A stretch of 64,000 nt of DNA from a bacterium. GTDB lineage: Bacteria > Vulcanimicrobiota > Xenobia > Xenobiales > JADMJV01. The translations under genes were made by a program, and so were the position numbers. This document shows, one piece after another, positions 1 through 9,360 of the stretch (position 1 is its first letter; each line of letters begins with the position of its first letter). The stretch is from assembly GCA_018780265.1 (NCBI GenBank), contig JADMJV010000084.1:42270-106269 (forward strand), read 5' to 3'. Under the pieces are notes generated by a model, which did no database searches, was not told the origin of the DNA, and worked only from the letters and a program-made list of their open reading frames with translations.

Positions 1-2
1 CC

Positions 3-1040
3 GGAGCACCAGCCATGATGGCAGCCCCGGCCCCAACGCCTCCACCCCAAGCCCGTGGTGGCGGAGGGTCACCGCACATGGAACCGCCAACCAGCGCCAC
101 CATCGCCATTCGAGCCTGGGATCCCGAAACCCCTTACCTGCGGGCCATGGAAGAAGCCGGCCCAGAACGGGCTTATGAAGCCTATTTACGCTTGCGCCCC
201 GAGTACGCCGCCAGTCCGTCCTTTTTTTTGGATTGCGCCGACCGCCTGTTGTCTCATGGCGACAGCCTGCACGGTCTGCGAGTGCTCTCCAATTTGCTGG
301 AAATGGGTCTGGACGATCCACCCCTCATGCGAATGTACGCCTGGCGATTGCAGCAGGCCGGCCAACTCGATGGAGCCGTTCAGGTGCTGGAGCGAGTGCT
401 TCAACTGCGATCCGACGAACCCCAGTCCTATCGCGATCTGGGTCTTGCGCTGGGAGACCGTTGGGAAGCTACTCAGAACCCTGCCGATGCCTACCGTGCC
501 GCTGAGTTGCTCTACGAAGTGATCCATCGTGATTGGGAGCGCTTCCCGGAGATCGAATTGATCGCCTTAATGGAACTCAATCGGCTGCTGGCCAGGGCCG
601 AGCGGGCCGCGGTGCCCATGCCTTCAATTGATCCCCGCCTTCACAGGCTTCTCGACCTCGACTTGCGCATCAGTATGTCCTGGGATGCCGACCTTACCGA
701 CGTTGACCTGCACCTTCACGAGCCCACCGGCGAGCACGCCTACTATGGCCACAACCAGACGGTCATCGGCGGCCTCGTTTCAAGGGACTTTCGTCAGGGA
801 TACGGGCCCGAAGAGTATGTATTGCGCCGCGCCTACCCCGGTCCCTACGATATTCGAGCCCATTACTTTGGGTCGCATCAGCAAACATTGACCGGTTCGT
901 GCACCGTCCTGGTCCGTGTATTTACCAACTTTGGTAGGGTCGACGAAGAACGACGGCTCTTGACTTTGCGGCTGGACCGGCCCAGTTCCGAAGAATCGGT
1001 GGGGGTGGTTACGATACAAGGGGAGCGTCAGAGGGTATAG
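3..1040 (+). CDS. TPR and DUF2135 domain protein, 3' part only
   Basis: The reading frame is open to the left edge, so this is probably the C-terminal part of a longer protein; the first in-frame ATG is at 15. Residues about 70-200 look like helical TPR-type repeats (alternating A/L/Y patterns, one repeat near LERVLQLRSDEPQSYRDLG). The last 120 residues contain a beta-rich module with WDADLTDVDLHLHEPTGE followed by Y-G-H-N and YPGPYDIRAHYFG, which I recognise as the DUF2135 (YfaP-like) module, often found behind VIT/von Willebrand A domains in envelope proteins. The missing 5' part may therefore hold a VIT/VWA region, but that is inference. The antiporter gene follows 25 nt downstream. Confidence 0.75.
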   Translation, partial: GAPAMMAAPAPTPPPQARGGGGSPHMEPPTSATIAIRAWDPETPYLRAMEEAGPERAYEAYLRLRPEYAASPSFFLDCADRLLSHGDSLHGLRVLSNLLEMGLDDPPLMRMYAWRLQQAGQLDGAVQVLERVLQLRSDEPQSYRDLGLALGDRWEATQNPADAYRAAELLYEVIHRDWERFPEIELIALMELNRLLARAERAAVPMPSIDPRLHRLLDLDLRISMSWDADLTDVDLHLHEPTGEHAYYGHNQTVIGGLVSRDFRQGYGPEEYVLRRAYPGPYDIRAHYFGSHQQTLTGSCTVLVRVFTNFGRVDEERRLLTLRLDRPSSEESVGVVTIQGERQRV

Positions 1041-1065
1041 GCCATCCACCGGGAAGGCCCCGCCA

Positions 1066-2124
1066 GTGAAACCGTCTCTTAAGTGGCTTTTAATTTTTGT
1101 CCCCGTCGCGGCTTATTTGGAACACACTCACGCGGCACCTGCCCTGGTCTTTTTTGCGGCCTGTCTGGCTATCATACCCTTGGCCGGAATCATGGGCCAG
1201 GCCACCGAAGTTTTGGCCGACAAAGCCGGATCCGCTGTGGGCGGCCTGCTCAACGCTACTTTCGGCAACGCGGCCGAGCTGATCATCTCCTACGTGGCCC
1301 TTTCCAAGGGCCTGCACGAAGTGGTCAAGGCCTCGCTGATCGGCTCAATCATAGGCAACATTTTGTTGGTCATGGGCGCGGCCACCGTCTTGGGAGGTAT
1401 GAAGCACAAGATCTTACGCTTCAACATTACAGCAGCTAGCAGTGGTGCCTCCATGTTGTTGCTGTCCGCGGTGGGACTGCTGGTGCCAGCGATGTACGCG
1501 CACATGGCCAACAATCCCGAGTCCATTCGTTCTCTCTCTACCGAAATCGCCGTGATTTTGCTGTGCTGTTATTTGATGAGCCTGTTTTTTACGCTCAAAA
1601 CTCATAAGTATTTGTTCGACACGAAAGGAGCTGGTGACTCCGAGTCCGACGAGGCGCACCCGGGTGGTTCCGTCAAGCGCGCCATGTTCACCTTGCTGCT
1701 GGCCACTATCGTCGTAGCCTGGATGAGCGAAGTGCTGGTGGGGGTGGTTGAGGCCGCTTCCGAGGAGATGGGCCTGACCGATGTCTTTGTCGGCATTATT
1801 GTGGTGGCCGTGATTGGCAACGCGGCCGAGCACAGCAGCGCCGTAATGATGGCCATGAAGGATAAAATGGATGTGGCCTTTGGAATTGCCGTGGGGTCGA
1901 GCACTCAAATCGCACTTTTTGTGGCCCCCGTCTTGATGCTTTCCAGCCTGTTTATGGACAAGCCGATGGACCTGGTGTTCAGCCCCCCCGAGGTAATGGC
2001 TGTATTCATCTCGGTGCTGGTGGTGGGCCAGATTTCGCAAGACGGCGAATGTCACTGGCTGGAGGGGGTTCAGTTACTATCCGTCTATCTGATCCTGGCC
2101 TTCGTCTTTTTCCACATTCGCTAG
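1066..2124 (+). CDS. Calcium/proton antiporter (CaCA superfamily, Cax type)
   Basis: A 352-residue, very hydrophobic protein with about 11 membrane segments. It carries the two inverted alpha-repeat signatures of Cax exchangers: FGNAAELIISYVALSKG near residue 67 and IGNAAEHSSAVMMAMKDK near residue 247. The conserved Glu residues in GNAAE are the expected cation-binding acids. A short polar, acidic loop (GDSESDEAHPGG, about residues 190-202) separates the halves, as in bacterial and plant Cax proteins. Predicted to expel Ca2+ from the cytoplasm in exchange for protons across the inner membrane. The start is GTG at 1066, 25 nt after the previous stop, so co-transcription is possible. Length and motifs fit the family well. 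Confidence 0.93.
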   Translation: MKPSLKWLLIFVPVAAYLEHTHAAPALVFFAACLAIIPLAGIMGQATEVLADKAGSAVGGLLNATFGNAAELIISYVALSKGLHEVVKASLIGSIIGNILLVMGAATVLGGMKHKILRFNITAASSGASMLLLSAVGLLVPAMYAHMANNPESIRSLSTEIAVILLCCYLMSLFFTLKTHKYLFDTKGAGDSESDEAHPGGSVKRAMFTLLLATIVVAWMSEVLVGVVEAASEEMGLTDVFVGIIVVAVIGNAAEHSSAVMMAMKDKMDVAFGIAVGSSTQIALFVAPVLMLSSLFMDKPMDLVFSPPEVMAVFISVLVVGQISQDGECHWLEGVQLLSVYLILAFVFFHIR

Positions 2125-2237
2125 GGGGATGTCGCTCCTTCGGAGAGGAGTGCCTGCACGGCTTGGTCCAGCGGTTCGTCTCAGAGCCTGCCATAACGGA
2201 TCCTAAGGCTGCGAAGAACGCAGAGGCCGACCACGAA

Positions 2238-2834
2238 CTATTTGCGGTAGTGCGTCAGCATGTCACGAAACCATCCGACCGCTTTGTTTGCGACGCCGGA
2301 GACCAGCATTAAACCGCCAGCGATGGGAGCCCCGGAAATCACGGCTCCCGTTGTCAGAGTTAGCAGAATGGGGGCCGTAATACCAAGCGCCAGGGCCCCT
2401 CTTCCAATGGCTTCGCCGGTACTCTGGGAGCCACCCAGACGTTCAGCCAATTGGCCTCCCCACTGACCCATTTTTTGAGAGAGCTTGTCCGCTAAGGCTG
2501 CGCCACCGACAGCACCGGCCACGGCCCCAACTCCCATACCGGCCACAATGATGCCGGCCGCCACGGGAGCTGAAGCCAGTCCTAATCCCGCCACGGCCAG
2601 AGCCGCTGCTGCTGCACCTAAGCTGAGACCTGTGGCTCCTCCCACTGTCAGTCCGGCTACGTCCGCCACAAACTCGCCTGCCACGCCAACCCCGTCTGCG
2701 AAAGCCCCTTTTGAAAAGGAATCGGTCTGTGTAGGATCAGAACGGAACTCTGCTGGCCCCGGAGGCTGACCCGTATGCGCCACCCGCACTCGGCCCGGAA
2801 TGCTAGCGGTATACCCAATATTCTGCATATTCAT
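2238..2834 (-). CDS. Gly/Ala-rich protein with MNMQ N-terminus
   Basis: 198 residues, not recognised as a named family. The first 45 residues are polar and Pro/Ser/Thr-rich (MNMQNIGYTASIPGRV start) and look disordered. Residues about 55-120 are dominated by Gly and Ala with glycine-zipper spacing (GGATGLSLGAAAAALAVAG), followed by an amphipathic helix with Lys and Gln and a second hydrophobic Gly-rich stretch. This resembles membrane-inserting Gly-zipper proteins more than a transporter. The opening matches the M-x-[IVM]-Q pattern of five other proteins in the window (17016, 51122, 53756, 53976, 58071). An ATG two codons later could also start it. It is monocistronic between the antiporter and the TPR gene. 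Function unknown. Confidence 0.7.
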   Translation of the reverse strand: MNMQNIGYTASIPGRVRVAHTGQPPGPAEFRSDPTQTDSFSKGAFADGVGVAGEFVADVAGLTVGGATGLSLGAAAAALAVAGLGLASAPVAAGIIVAGMGVGAVAGAVGGAALADKLSQKMGQWGGQLAERLGGSQSTGEAIGRGALALGITAPILLTLTTGAVISGAPIAGGLMLVSGVANKAVGWFRDMLTHYRK

Positions 2835-2935
2835 TGCGGGAACTTCGGGATAAGCAGACTTCCTCCTCCCGTGCGGGGATTCATCTTCTCTTGCGATCGA
2901 TTATGTGTCTGGGTTATTTCGCGACGGGCCCATCG

Positions 2936-4702
2936 TTATTTTTGAGAAGCCATCTGCAGACCCACCCATTGCTGGGCTACAGGATGGTCGGGAGGATAGG
3001 TCTTCTTGATGGCATCGATAAGGGGCGAGAGTAATTTGCCCACGCCGGGACTTTGTCGATTGCGCCATAAGTAGTCGAGCCAGGCCACCTGCTGCATATT
3101 TTGGGGCAGGCAGCGGGCCAACTGGTCGAGCACTGCATAGGCCTGCTTGCCAACCATTTGATTGAGCAGGTCAAACAGTTCCAGCAAAAGGGGAAGCTGA
3201 GTGGGGTCTGCTGAGTAGCTGCGCAAAAAGAACTCGCAGGCCGGCTCATAGACTTTTTTGCTCACGTAGATGCGGCCGATATGAGCCAGTGCTTCCGAAT
3301 TTTGAGGGCTGACCTGAAGAACCTTGCGAAAACTCTCAAATGCCTCCTGAGACCGCCCACCGTGTAAATGGGCGCGGGCCAGATTGAGCCATTCGTCTAC
3401 TTCCGGCTGAGTGGACTTCTTTTCGGTGACCACCACCGAATTGGGGTCCAGTTGACCGAGAGCGGCTCGCAGGTCCTCCCGAGTGGGGTTGCGTTGGTAG
3501 GCTTCGCGTAAAACTTCGGTAGCTTCTTGCATGCATCCCAACTCAACGTGGCAGTCGGCCAGGTCGAGACACAGTTGCACGTCACTTGAGCGAGTCTGCA
3601 TGGCGGTAAGCAACAAGTCGCGCGCCTCCTGATAGATGCCCATCGAGCGCAGCAGCGCAGCCAGAGTGTAGGAGGCAAAGGCGTCATTGGGATCGAGTTG
3701 CAATTGGAGGCGCAGGGCGCTGACAGCTTCCTGCTTGTCCCCTTTCTGAAGGGCAGCTTTGGCCAACAGTCCTTGAATTTCTGGATGTCCACGCTCGATG
3801 CTGAGGGCGTTCTTCAGAGAAGAAATGCCCAGGTCCAAATCGCCCATTTGCAGGGCAAGCGCGCCCAGTTCGGATAGGGCTTGAAAATTGTGAGGCTCTA
3901 ACTGAACGGCTTTTTTGTGATTCTCCATGGCTTCATCGTATCTGAATTGCTGTTTGTCACATTCGGCCAGGCCCAGATGAACGGCGGCCGAGGGGGCGTT
4001 GGTCAGGAGAAACTTGAAATGGGATTCGGCTTGATCCATGCGCCCCTGGGCCAGATAGATCTCGCCCAGAGCCTGGCGGATGGCCACGTTTCGAGGAGTA
4101 AGAGTCGCCGCCACTTCCAGGTGACGCAGGGCTTGAGCCGTCATCGCCTCGCTACGGTAGTAAAGACCCAGGCTGGCCTGAACTTCGGCCACTTCAGGGC
4201 TGGATTCGAGTTGCTTCTGCAGTGTTTTCAGGCCTTCGTCTTTTTTGCCTTGCTTGCACAATAGCTCGGCCAGGCGGACACCGTCGATTCCGCGAGTGGG
4301 GTCCAGTTGCAGGGCCCGGCGCAAATGGCGATCACCCAGTTCGGGTGGGCCAAAGATCAGGCTGGCCCGGGCAAAACCCGAGTGGTAAACGGCGTTGTCG
4401 GGCTCCTGGCTGGTCAGGTTGATCAGACGTTCCAGGCAGCTCTCCAGGAAAAGGGGATAAAGTCCTTTTACCCGGGTGGGTGCTCCGGCGGGCGCGCCCT
4501 CGAAGGCAGATTCCCAGTCCTTCAAAGCGCCGTCGACATCCTTGCGATATCGAATTTTGACTCCGCCCCTATAAAACAGACCCAACCGGTGCCCCGGTTG
4601 ATACTCCAACAGGGCATCCAACAGACGCATCGCCTCGGTACCTTCGCCCGACTTGTCTTTGGCTACGGCGGCCTCAAACATGTTGGTGATGTTGTCGCTC
4701 AT
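2936..4702 (-). CDS. Tetratricopeptide repeat protein
   Basis: 588 residues made almost entirely of about 34-residue helix-turn-helix units with TPR consensus positions (for example LGLYYRSEAMTAQALRHLEVA, LGEIYLAQGRMDQAESHFK, LSELGALALQMGDLDLGIS). At least 12 units can be counted. No signal peptide or enzyme motif is visible, so it is probably a cytoplasmic scaffold. I chose ATG 4702 (MSDNITNMFEAAVAKDK) because the 30 residues encoded upstream are low-complexity and overlap the end of the patatin gene. It sits 40 nt behind the patatin-fusion gene on the same strand and is probably its operon partner. The binding partner cannot be told from sequence. Confidence 0.85.
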   Translation of the reverse strand: MSDNITNMFEAAVAKDKSGEGTEAMRLLDALLEYQPGHRLGLFYRGGVKIRYRKDVDGALKDWESAFEGAPAGAPTRVKGLYPLFLESCLERLINLTSQEPDNAVYHSGFARASLIFGPPELGDRHLRRALQLDPTRGIDGVRLAELLCKQGKKDEGLKTLQKQLESSPEVAEVQASLGLYYRSEAMTAQALRHLEVAATLTPRNVAIRQALGEIYLAQGRMDQAESHFKFLLTNAPSAAVHLGLAECDKQQFRYDEAMENHKKAVQLEPHNFQALSELGALALQMGDLDLGISSLKNALSIERGHPEIQGLLAKAALQKGDKQEAVSALRLQLQLDPNDAFASYTLAALLRSMGIYQEARDLLLTAMQTRSSDVQLCLDLADCHVELGCMQEATEVLREAYQRNPTREDLRAALGQLDPNSVVVTEKKSTQPEVDEWLNLARAHLHGGRSQEAFESFRKVLQVSPQNSEALAHIGRIYVSKKVYEPACEFFLRSYSADPTQLPLLLELFDLLNQMVGKQAYAVLDQLARCLPQNMQQVAWLDYLWRNRQSPGVGKLLSPLIDAIKKTYPPDHPVAQQWVGLQMASQK

Positions 4703-4742
4703 GGTCTGTTCTTCGCCACCCCTTGGATGGGGGCCTACCCCG

Positions 4743-7073
4743 TCAGGGCGTCCAGAATACCGGAGGCCCCAATTCCTTCTGCAGGGCGCCACCGCGTTGG
4801 TAGGCGGAAGTTGGAGCCCCGGACGCCTCTCGGTAGCCCTTTTCGATAGAAGTTCGTATCAGGTGGGGAGAGAAGTCGAGCAGCCCGATGTGGGGAGCAC
4901 TCGGATAGAGTGTATAAAGCACCGTCTGGCCTCTCAGACGCACATCCACCAGTTGGGCTTCGTCATAAAGATAGCAGAGCGAAGCACCAAAGTTGTCCAG
5001 CAGGCTACCGCGCGAAGTGGGTTCCTGGGTCGAGGCTTCCACCACCATTATATGCGTTGCCCCCCAGCTTACGGCCGCCTCCAGGGGGCTGCGATGGGCG
5101 AAACTGCCGTCGACCAGGTCCACATGTTGACCGGCCTGAGGCAGATTTTCGATGCGACGGGACGGGAAAAGCGGATAGATGGCGGCCGAACCCAGCAGGG
5201 CGTCAAAGAGGAGTTCGGGCCTGCGGGCCAGGGCGATTCCTCGGGCGCCAAAAACGGGGTCAGCGCTGCCCAATGGAGAGGCATAGAAGTAGAATTCGCC
5301 GGGCAGAGGCAAGTTCGGGTCGGTCAGAGGTGAGGAGGTCAGCACCAGGTCGCGCTGCAGGAGTTTGCTGTCGAAAACTTGTTGCGACAGCGCTTTGATG
5401 GCTGGCCTGTCGCTGGCCTGGGGCAGCGAAGAGCGGCGCCGACCCGTCTCGCGTTCGATCAATTTGCCGAAATTGCGCGTGAGGGCTTTTTCAATGCCGA
5501 AATTTTCGGAGACAAACTCCTCGTGAAAAAAGACAATCCAGACCTGGACCAACGGTAGCACGATGGCAAAAATCAGCATAAGTCTCACCAGAGCGCCCGT
5601 GCGTCGCACATCCTGCAGGCGTTGCCGGTCCTGGCGAATTTGCAGCGCCCCAGCAATGGCAGCGACTACCAGCACCAGTCCGGCCCCCTCGATGCCCCAG
5701 GAGAGCCAGGCCCAGATGTGCTGTAAGTTGGAGTCCGTGCCCAAAAGCAGTCGCAGCGGCATCCTGGACAGGACAGTCAGGCTCACTCCCGCCACTACCG
5801 TCAGAAGTAATGACCGTGTCTTGCCCAGTCGGAAACGCCAGTTGATGGCTAAAATGCACAGTCCCGTCAGCGAGGCAAACCAGCACCACAAGTTGACTCG
5901 GACGGCCAGGGGAGGACAGACGATTTCACTCTGATCCAGGTCGCTCCAGGCCCGGCAGAGATCGTCGTAACCGTCGGCCGTTTTGGTCAGCCCCATAGCG
6001 ATGGCCAGTGCGTTGATGGCGCCCCCCGAAGTACCCACCACCAGGTGAATGTCAAGATTGTTGTCGTGCCAGCGCCGACGGGCCGATTGCAGGTGCTCCT
6101 CTAATGCTCGAGTGGCTCCCGCCTGATAAGAGCATTTGGCGCCCCCCCCGGCCAGCACCAGCGCCAGGCGGGCCGGTTTGGAGTGGGTCCGATTGTAGTG
6201 GTTTAAGGTCACCACGATGTCGTCAATGCCGACTCGATCCAGGGGACGACTGGCCAGCGCCGCCAGGTTGCTGGATAAAATCTCCGGTAGCGCATCCAGG
6301 GTCGGAACATACCCCGCATCAAAGCGAAAACCGGGAAACTTGTCTTCATTTACCAGCCGCTGGAGGCTGGCGGTGGTGGGAGCGTCTTTGCGGGCCACCA
6401 GGGCTACCGGCAGGCTGTGAAACGTTTCCAGGCCAGGCACCGTGACCGGCCTTAGCGAGGGGTCGGGATGTCGTTCCCAGGTGGAAGCCCAAACGGTGGC
6501 AATGGTGGGACCCCGCGAGTCGGCCAGGCAGCGGATGGCGTTACTGTGGGAGTGAGTGAATCTTATCTGCTCTGGTCGAACGTTTACTCCAGCGGCCCGC
6601 AGTGCCGCGACTGGATTGATAAAGCCGGACAAGGAGAGCGGGTCCACTGCCAACATTTGCAGGGCTCCACCGGCGGCTTTCAAGTCGGCGGCCGTGGTCA
6701 GATTGGAATCCTTGCGGGTCAGACAGACCGAAAGGTAGGCCGGATCGTGTCCGGACGTTTTTGCAGATCCGATGTACTGCCATTTGTCCCTGGACAGGCG
6801 CGAGAAGAGGCCCGAGTTGACGACGGCCACATCGACCAGGTCGTTTTGAAGCCAGTGGAGTAGCTCTCCATAGGTGCCCACCGCGAAGGAGGCCCGCAAA
6901 TGCAAGGACTGCTGCAGTGCGGTTGACTGCAGCCGGAGTTGGCGCGGCAGGTCCTCGGGGTCTTCAAATGAGAGGATGCCGATGCGCAAAGTGGCAGGGT
7001 CGGCAGCCAGCGGCCAGGCGCATAGCCAGTAGAGACCTAACCACAGAATGCACAAAAGGCAACGCCCGCCCAT
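4743..7073 (-). CDS. PhnD-like binding domain fused to a membrane-spanning patatin-like phospholipase
   Basis: 776 residues. After a signal-like segment (residues 1-24) comes a periplasmic-binding fold of the phosphate/phosphonate type (about 26-290; LRIGILSFEDPEDL, NDLVDVAVVNSGLF, HSNAIRCLADSRG). A patatin domain begins at 301 with the oxyanion motif GGGAK (309-313) and the nucleophile elbow GTSGG (Ser349). About four hydrophobic segments (roughly 396-515) then interrupt the domain before the catalytic Asp in VDGSF (Asp655). The Ser-Asp spacing of about 306 residues is much longer than in typical patatins. Predicted to hydrolyse acyl esters of lipids at a membrane. ATG 7073 gives the signal segment and has AAAGGGG upstream. 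It lies 43 nt behind the gene at 7117-7554. Confidence 0.85.
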   Translation of the reverse strand: MGGRCLLCILWLGLYWLCAWPLAADPATLRIGILSFEDPEDLPRQLRLQSTALQQSLHLRASFAVGTYGELLHWLQNDLVDVAVVNSGLFSRLSRDKWQYIGSAKTSGHDPAYLSVCLTRKDSNLTTAADLKAAGGALQMLAVDPLSLSGFINPVAALRAAGVNVRPEQIRFTHSHSNAIRCLADSRGPTIATVWASTWERHPDPSLRPVTVPGLETFHSLPVALVARKDAPTTASLQRLVNEDKFPGFRFDAGYVPTLDALPEILSSNLAALASRPLDRVGIDDIVVTLNHYNRTHSKPARLALVLAGGGAKCSYQAGATRALEEHLQSARRRWHDNNLDIHLVVGTSGGAINALAIAMGLTKTADGYDDLCRAWSDLDQSEIVCPPLAVRVNLWCWFASLTGLCILAINWRFRLGKTRSLLLTVVAGVSLTVLSRMPLRLLLGTDSNLQHIWAWLSWGIEGAGLVLVVAAIAGALQIRQDRQRLQDVRRTGALVRLMLIFAIVLPLVQVWIVFFHEEFVSENFGIEKALTRNFGKLIERETGRRRSSLPQASDRPAIKALSQQVFDSKLLQRDLVLTSSPLTDPNLPLPGEFYFYASPLGSADPVFGARGIALARRPELLFDALLGSAAIYPLFPSRRIENLPQAGQHVDLVDGSFAHRSPLEAAVSWGATHIMVVEASTQEPTSRGSLLDNFGASLCYLYDEAQLVDVRLRGQTVLYTLYPSAPHIGLLDFSPHLIRTSIEKGYREASGAPTSAYQRGGALQKELGPPVFWTP

Positions 7074-7116
7074 GCCAGCCCCTTTGCTTCCCACCAGGAT
7101 CACCCCTTGTGGGCGG

Positions 7117-7554
7117 CTATATCCCCAAAATTTTGCGAATGGCCGGACCCGAACTCTCGGGTTCCACCCGACGAATATAGTTGCCCGAAGCGTCGAGCAA
7201 GAAGTAGTAGTGGGCGCCCTCCTGCAAGTTTCGCTCCAGGCCAGACCCCTCAAGAATGGGGGAAACGCGAATCACACGACCGTTTGACTCGCGCTCCAGA
7301 TTGGTTGAGAAAACGTGGATGACGTCGTCCCCGTCGGGTCCGCGCAGATGGACGACCTGAATCGAATCCAACCGGATGAACAACCTCACGGCGTCAGGTT
7401 CAATTACCTGGCGGCAACTCTGCACCCGTGCCCAAATGACCGGTGTTTGGGCACTAAGTACCTGTTCGAGCTTCTCGTGAAATACACGTGTCGCGGCGAC
7501 CTCCCCGCCCAGGATCATTAGCAGGCTGGCGATGAACAACGTGAACCTGGGCAC
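7117..7554 (-). CDS. Small secreted protein, unknown
   Basis: 145 residues. The N-terminus (MPRFTLFIASLLMILGGEVAA) is a clear Sec signal peptide with likely cleavage after residue 21. The mature part alternates charged and hydrophobic residues as in a small beta domain and ends with YFLLDASGNYIRRVEPESSG, a pattern seen in beta-hairpin modules. No catalytic motif or Cys pair is visible. It is the first gene of an apparent three-gene operon with the patatin fusion and the TPR protein, so it may act in the same envelope process. Family not recognised. Confidence 0.7.
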   Translation of the reverse strand: MPRFTLFIASLLMILGGEVAATRVFHEKLEQVLSAQTPVIWARVQSCRQVIEPDAVRLFIRLDSIQVVHLRGPDGDDVIHVFSTNLERESNGRVIRVSPILEGSGLERNLQEGAHYYFLLDASGNYIRRVEPESSGPAIRKILGI

Positions 7555-7600
7555 AACAGAGCGACTTCGTGGCCGACGTGGGCCTTCCTGGCAGACAGAT

Positions 7601-7870
7601 TTACACTTGAGCCTGGTGGCGCTGCTCCCAGGCCAGCACCCGCACCAGGTTAGACCCGTAGCCTCCCAGAGTTTCCTGGATCCAGACTCGAGAACTGATT
7701 TTCTCCCCGCTGCCAGGTAGACATGGCTGGCCGTGAATTTCCAACGATAGGTGGCCCAGTGGAGTTAGGCCGGGGGTAGCGCAGAGGCGCAAGCGAGCCA
7801 GTCTGGCAATAGCATCTGCCTGACAAAGGGCGAGTTGTGCGGGTGTTAACATTCCGTTAATATCCAGCAT
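7601..7870 (-). CDS. Small hypothetical protein
   Basis: About 89 residues from ATG 7870 (MLDINGMLTPAQLALCQADA). A GTG at 7915 and an ATG at 7852 in the same frame are alternatives, and none has a convincing ribosome site. The product has two helices with regular Leu/Ala spacing, then a short beta-like part (LSLEIHGQ, SRVWIQETLGGYGSNLVRVLAW). It lies 46 nt upstream of the secreted-protein gene on the same strand. No family is recognised. The composition is protein-like but the evidence is only the open frame and its context. Confidence 0.45.
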   Translation of the reverse strand: MLDINGMLTPAQLALCQADAIARLARLRLCATPGLTPLGHLSLEIHGQPCLPGSGEKISSRVWIQETLGGYGSNLVRVLAWEQRHQAQV

Positions 7871-7995
7871 TTCGGCTTTTCGGTCAAGTGGTTTTTCGGT
7901 CTCTCTGAAAACCACCGACCCATAACTTCCCCGAGGAGGGGCTTGACCCTTCCGCGTTCAATAGGGCGCATCCAGAAAACGGGGAGAAACTTGCC

Positions 7996-9144
7996 ATGAA
8001 ATTACTGCGTAAAACCAACCTTTGCTTGATGATTCTATGGTGTCTGGCAGCGCTGGCCTGGGCCAAGCCCGAACCCGTAGTGCCAGTTCCGCCAGACTAT
8101 GTGCTGGATAAACAACTGGAGGGCGAAGACCCCTTTGACATCGCCAAGCCGGTTTTTTCGCCTGACAATTCCTTTGTGGCCGCCTTTATGCACTCACCTC
8201 GCGTAGTTACGGTGTGGGAGACCAGGACCGGCAAAGTGGTGGCCCAGATCGCCGAGGACGTTCACCATGTGGACGGTGCCGATGGCCTGGAGTTTAGCAC
8301 GGATGGAAAGCAGCTCATTTTGTTGCGGAACTTTCTGCCCTTGAAAGTGATCGACTGGAAGGCTGGCAAGGTGGTCCGCGAAATTCCGCTGGAAGCCGAC
8401 CCCAAGAAAATCCTGAGCTACGCAATTAGTCCCGACCAGAGTCTGTTGGCGGTGGGCACGTACACGGGCATTGCCTTGTGGGATATGAAAGCCGGCAAGA
8501 AGCTCAAGGAATATCTCAAAGGGCAGGCTGTTTCGGGGCTGGACATGCTGATCACACGCGACAAGCAGGGGCGGCCGGTTCGCCTGCTCTCGTTTGGACG
8601 GGCCCTGATGCCGCCGGACGTAACTTGGAAAGATATAGTGGGGTTGATCAACCTCGACAGTGGCGCGGTCACTCCGTTGCTGAACGACATTCCGTCCGAC
8701 AAAAAGGTCTCGGGCTCGATGACCTTCTTCTTTACGGACTTCGAATGGGGTGGAGGTCACCTGCTGGTGACTTACAGCGTCTTCCCTCCCAGTGTTAAGG
8801 CTGGCACCTACTTAATTGACACCTGGACTGGCAAGTATTTGAGCCAGCAAGATTTAGGCCAGTTTGTGGTCAAGTATCGCCCCAAATACCTGTGGAAACC
8901 TTTTTACGGGTTTGTGATGCCCACTGCCGATATGACCGGGTCCCCCTACAAAGTGGCTACACAGTTTTTGGTTCCCACGCTAACCGGGCTCAAAGTGCTG
9001 GATACCGTCGATGAAAGCAAACTGGCCACCTATGGCATCCGAATTTCGGACCGTTACGACCTGGCTGCTGTGGTAGTGAAAAAAGATCCCTCTGACACCT
9101 GCAAGCTTTTCCTCTATAAGTTGGTCCCCAAGAAAGTTCTCTAA
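7996..9144 (+). CDS. Secreted beta-propeller (WD40/YVTN-like) protein
   Basis: 382 residues with an N-terminal signal peptide (hydrophobic residues 8-23, cleavage near AWAKP). The mature protein has repeated blades such as FSPDNSFVAAFMHSPRVVTV, FSTDGKQLILLRNFLP and ISPDQSLLAVGTYTGIALWD, with the SPD...V/LAVG...I/V-W-D pattern of WD40 or YVTN propellers. About five or six blades can be followed and the last third is diverged. Probably a periplasmic or surface binding protein, since no catalytic residues are seen. Start ATG 7996 has GGGGAGAAAC upstream. It is divergent from 7601-7870 and stands alone, with a 216 nt AT-richer gap downstream. Confidence 0.85.
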   Translation: MKLLRKTNLCLMILWCLAALAWAKPEPVVPVPPDYVLDKQLEGEDPFDIAKPVFSPDNSFVAAFMHSPRVVTVWETRTGKVVAQIAEDVHHVDGADGLEFSTDGKQLILLRNFLPLKVIDWKAGKVVREIPLEADPKKILSYAISPDQSLLAVGTYTGIALWDMKAGKKLKEYLKGQAVSGLDMLITRDKQGRPVRLLSFGRALMPPDVTWKDIVGLINLDSGAVTPLLNDIPSDKKVSGSMTFFFTDFEWGGGHLLVTYSVFPPSVKAGTYLIDTWTGKYLSQQDLGQFVVKYRPKYLWKPFYGFVMPTADMTGSPYKVATQFLVPTLTGLKVLDTVDESKLATYGIRISDRYDLAAVVVKKDPSDTCKLFLYKLVPKKVL

Positions 9145-9360
9145 AGGTTTGTAGAAAATATTTCAAGCCGAGTATGGCTCCTCGAGCCGACAAGGCCCTT
9201 CAAAGGTAGATGAAATATAGGGATTGGCCCCTGTTTCTAAGGTTGAAAAAAATTCCAGTTCTTGCAGGATTCAAGGAAGGTTGAAAGAAATTCAATCGCA
9301 TCTTGGGATGGGTGGTGTCGAAACAAGGTGCGTTCCCGGGGTAAGGGGTGTTCCCCCGAA

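Noticed and set aside
1414..2055. 213-codon minus-strand frame rich in His and Gly
   Set aside because: Antisense to the antiporter, whose membrane motifs are clear.
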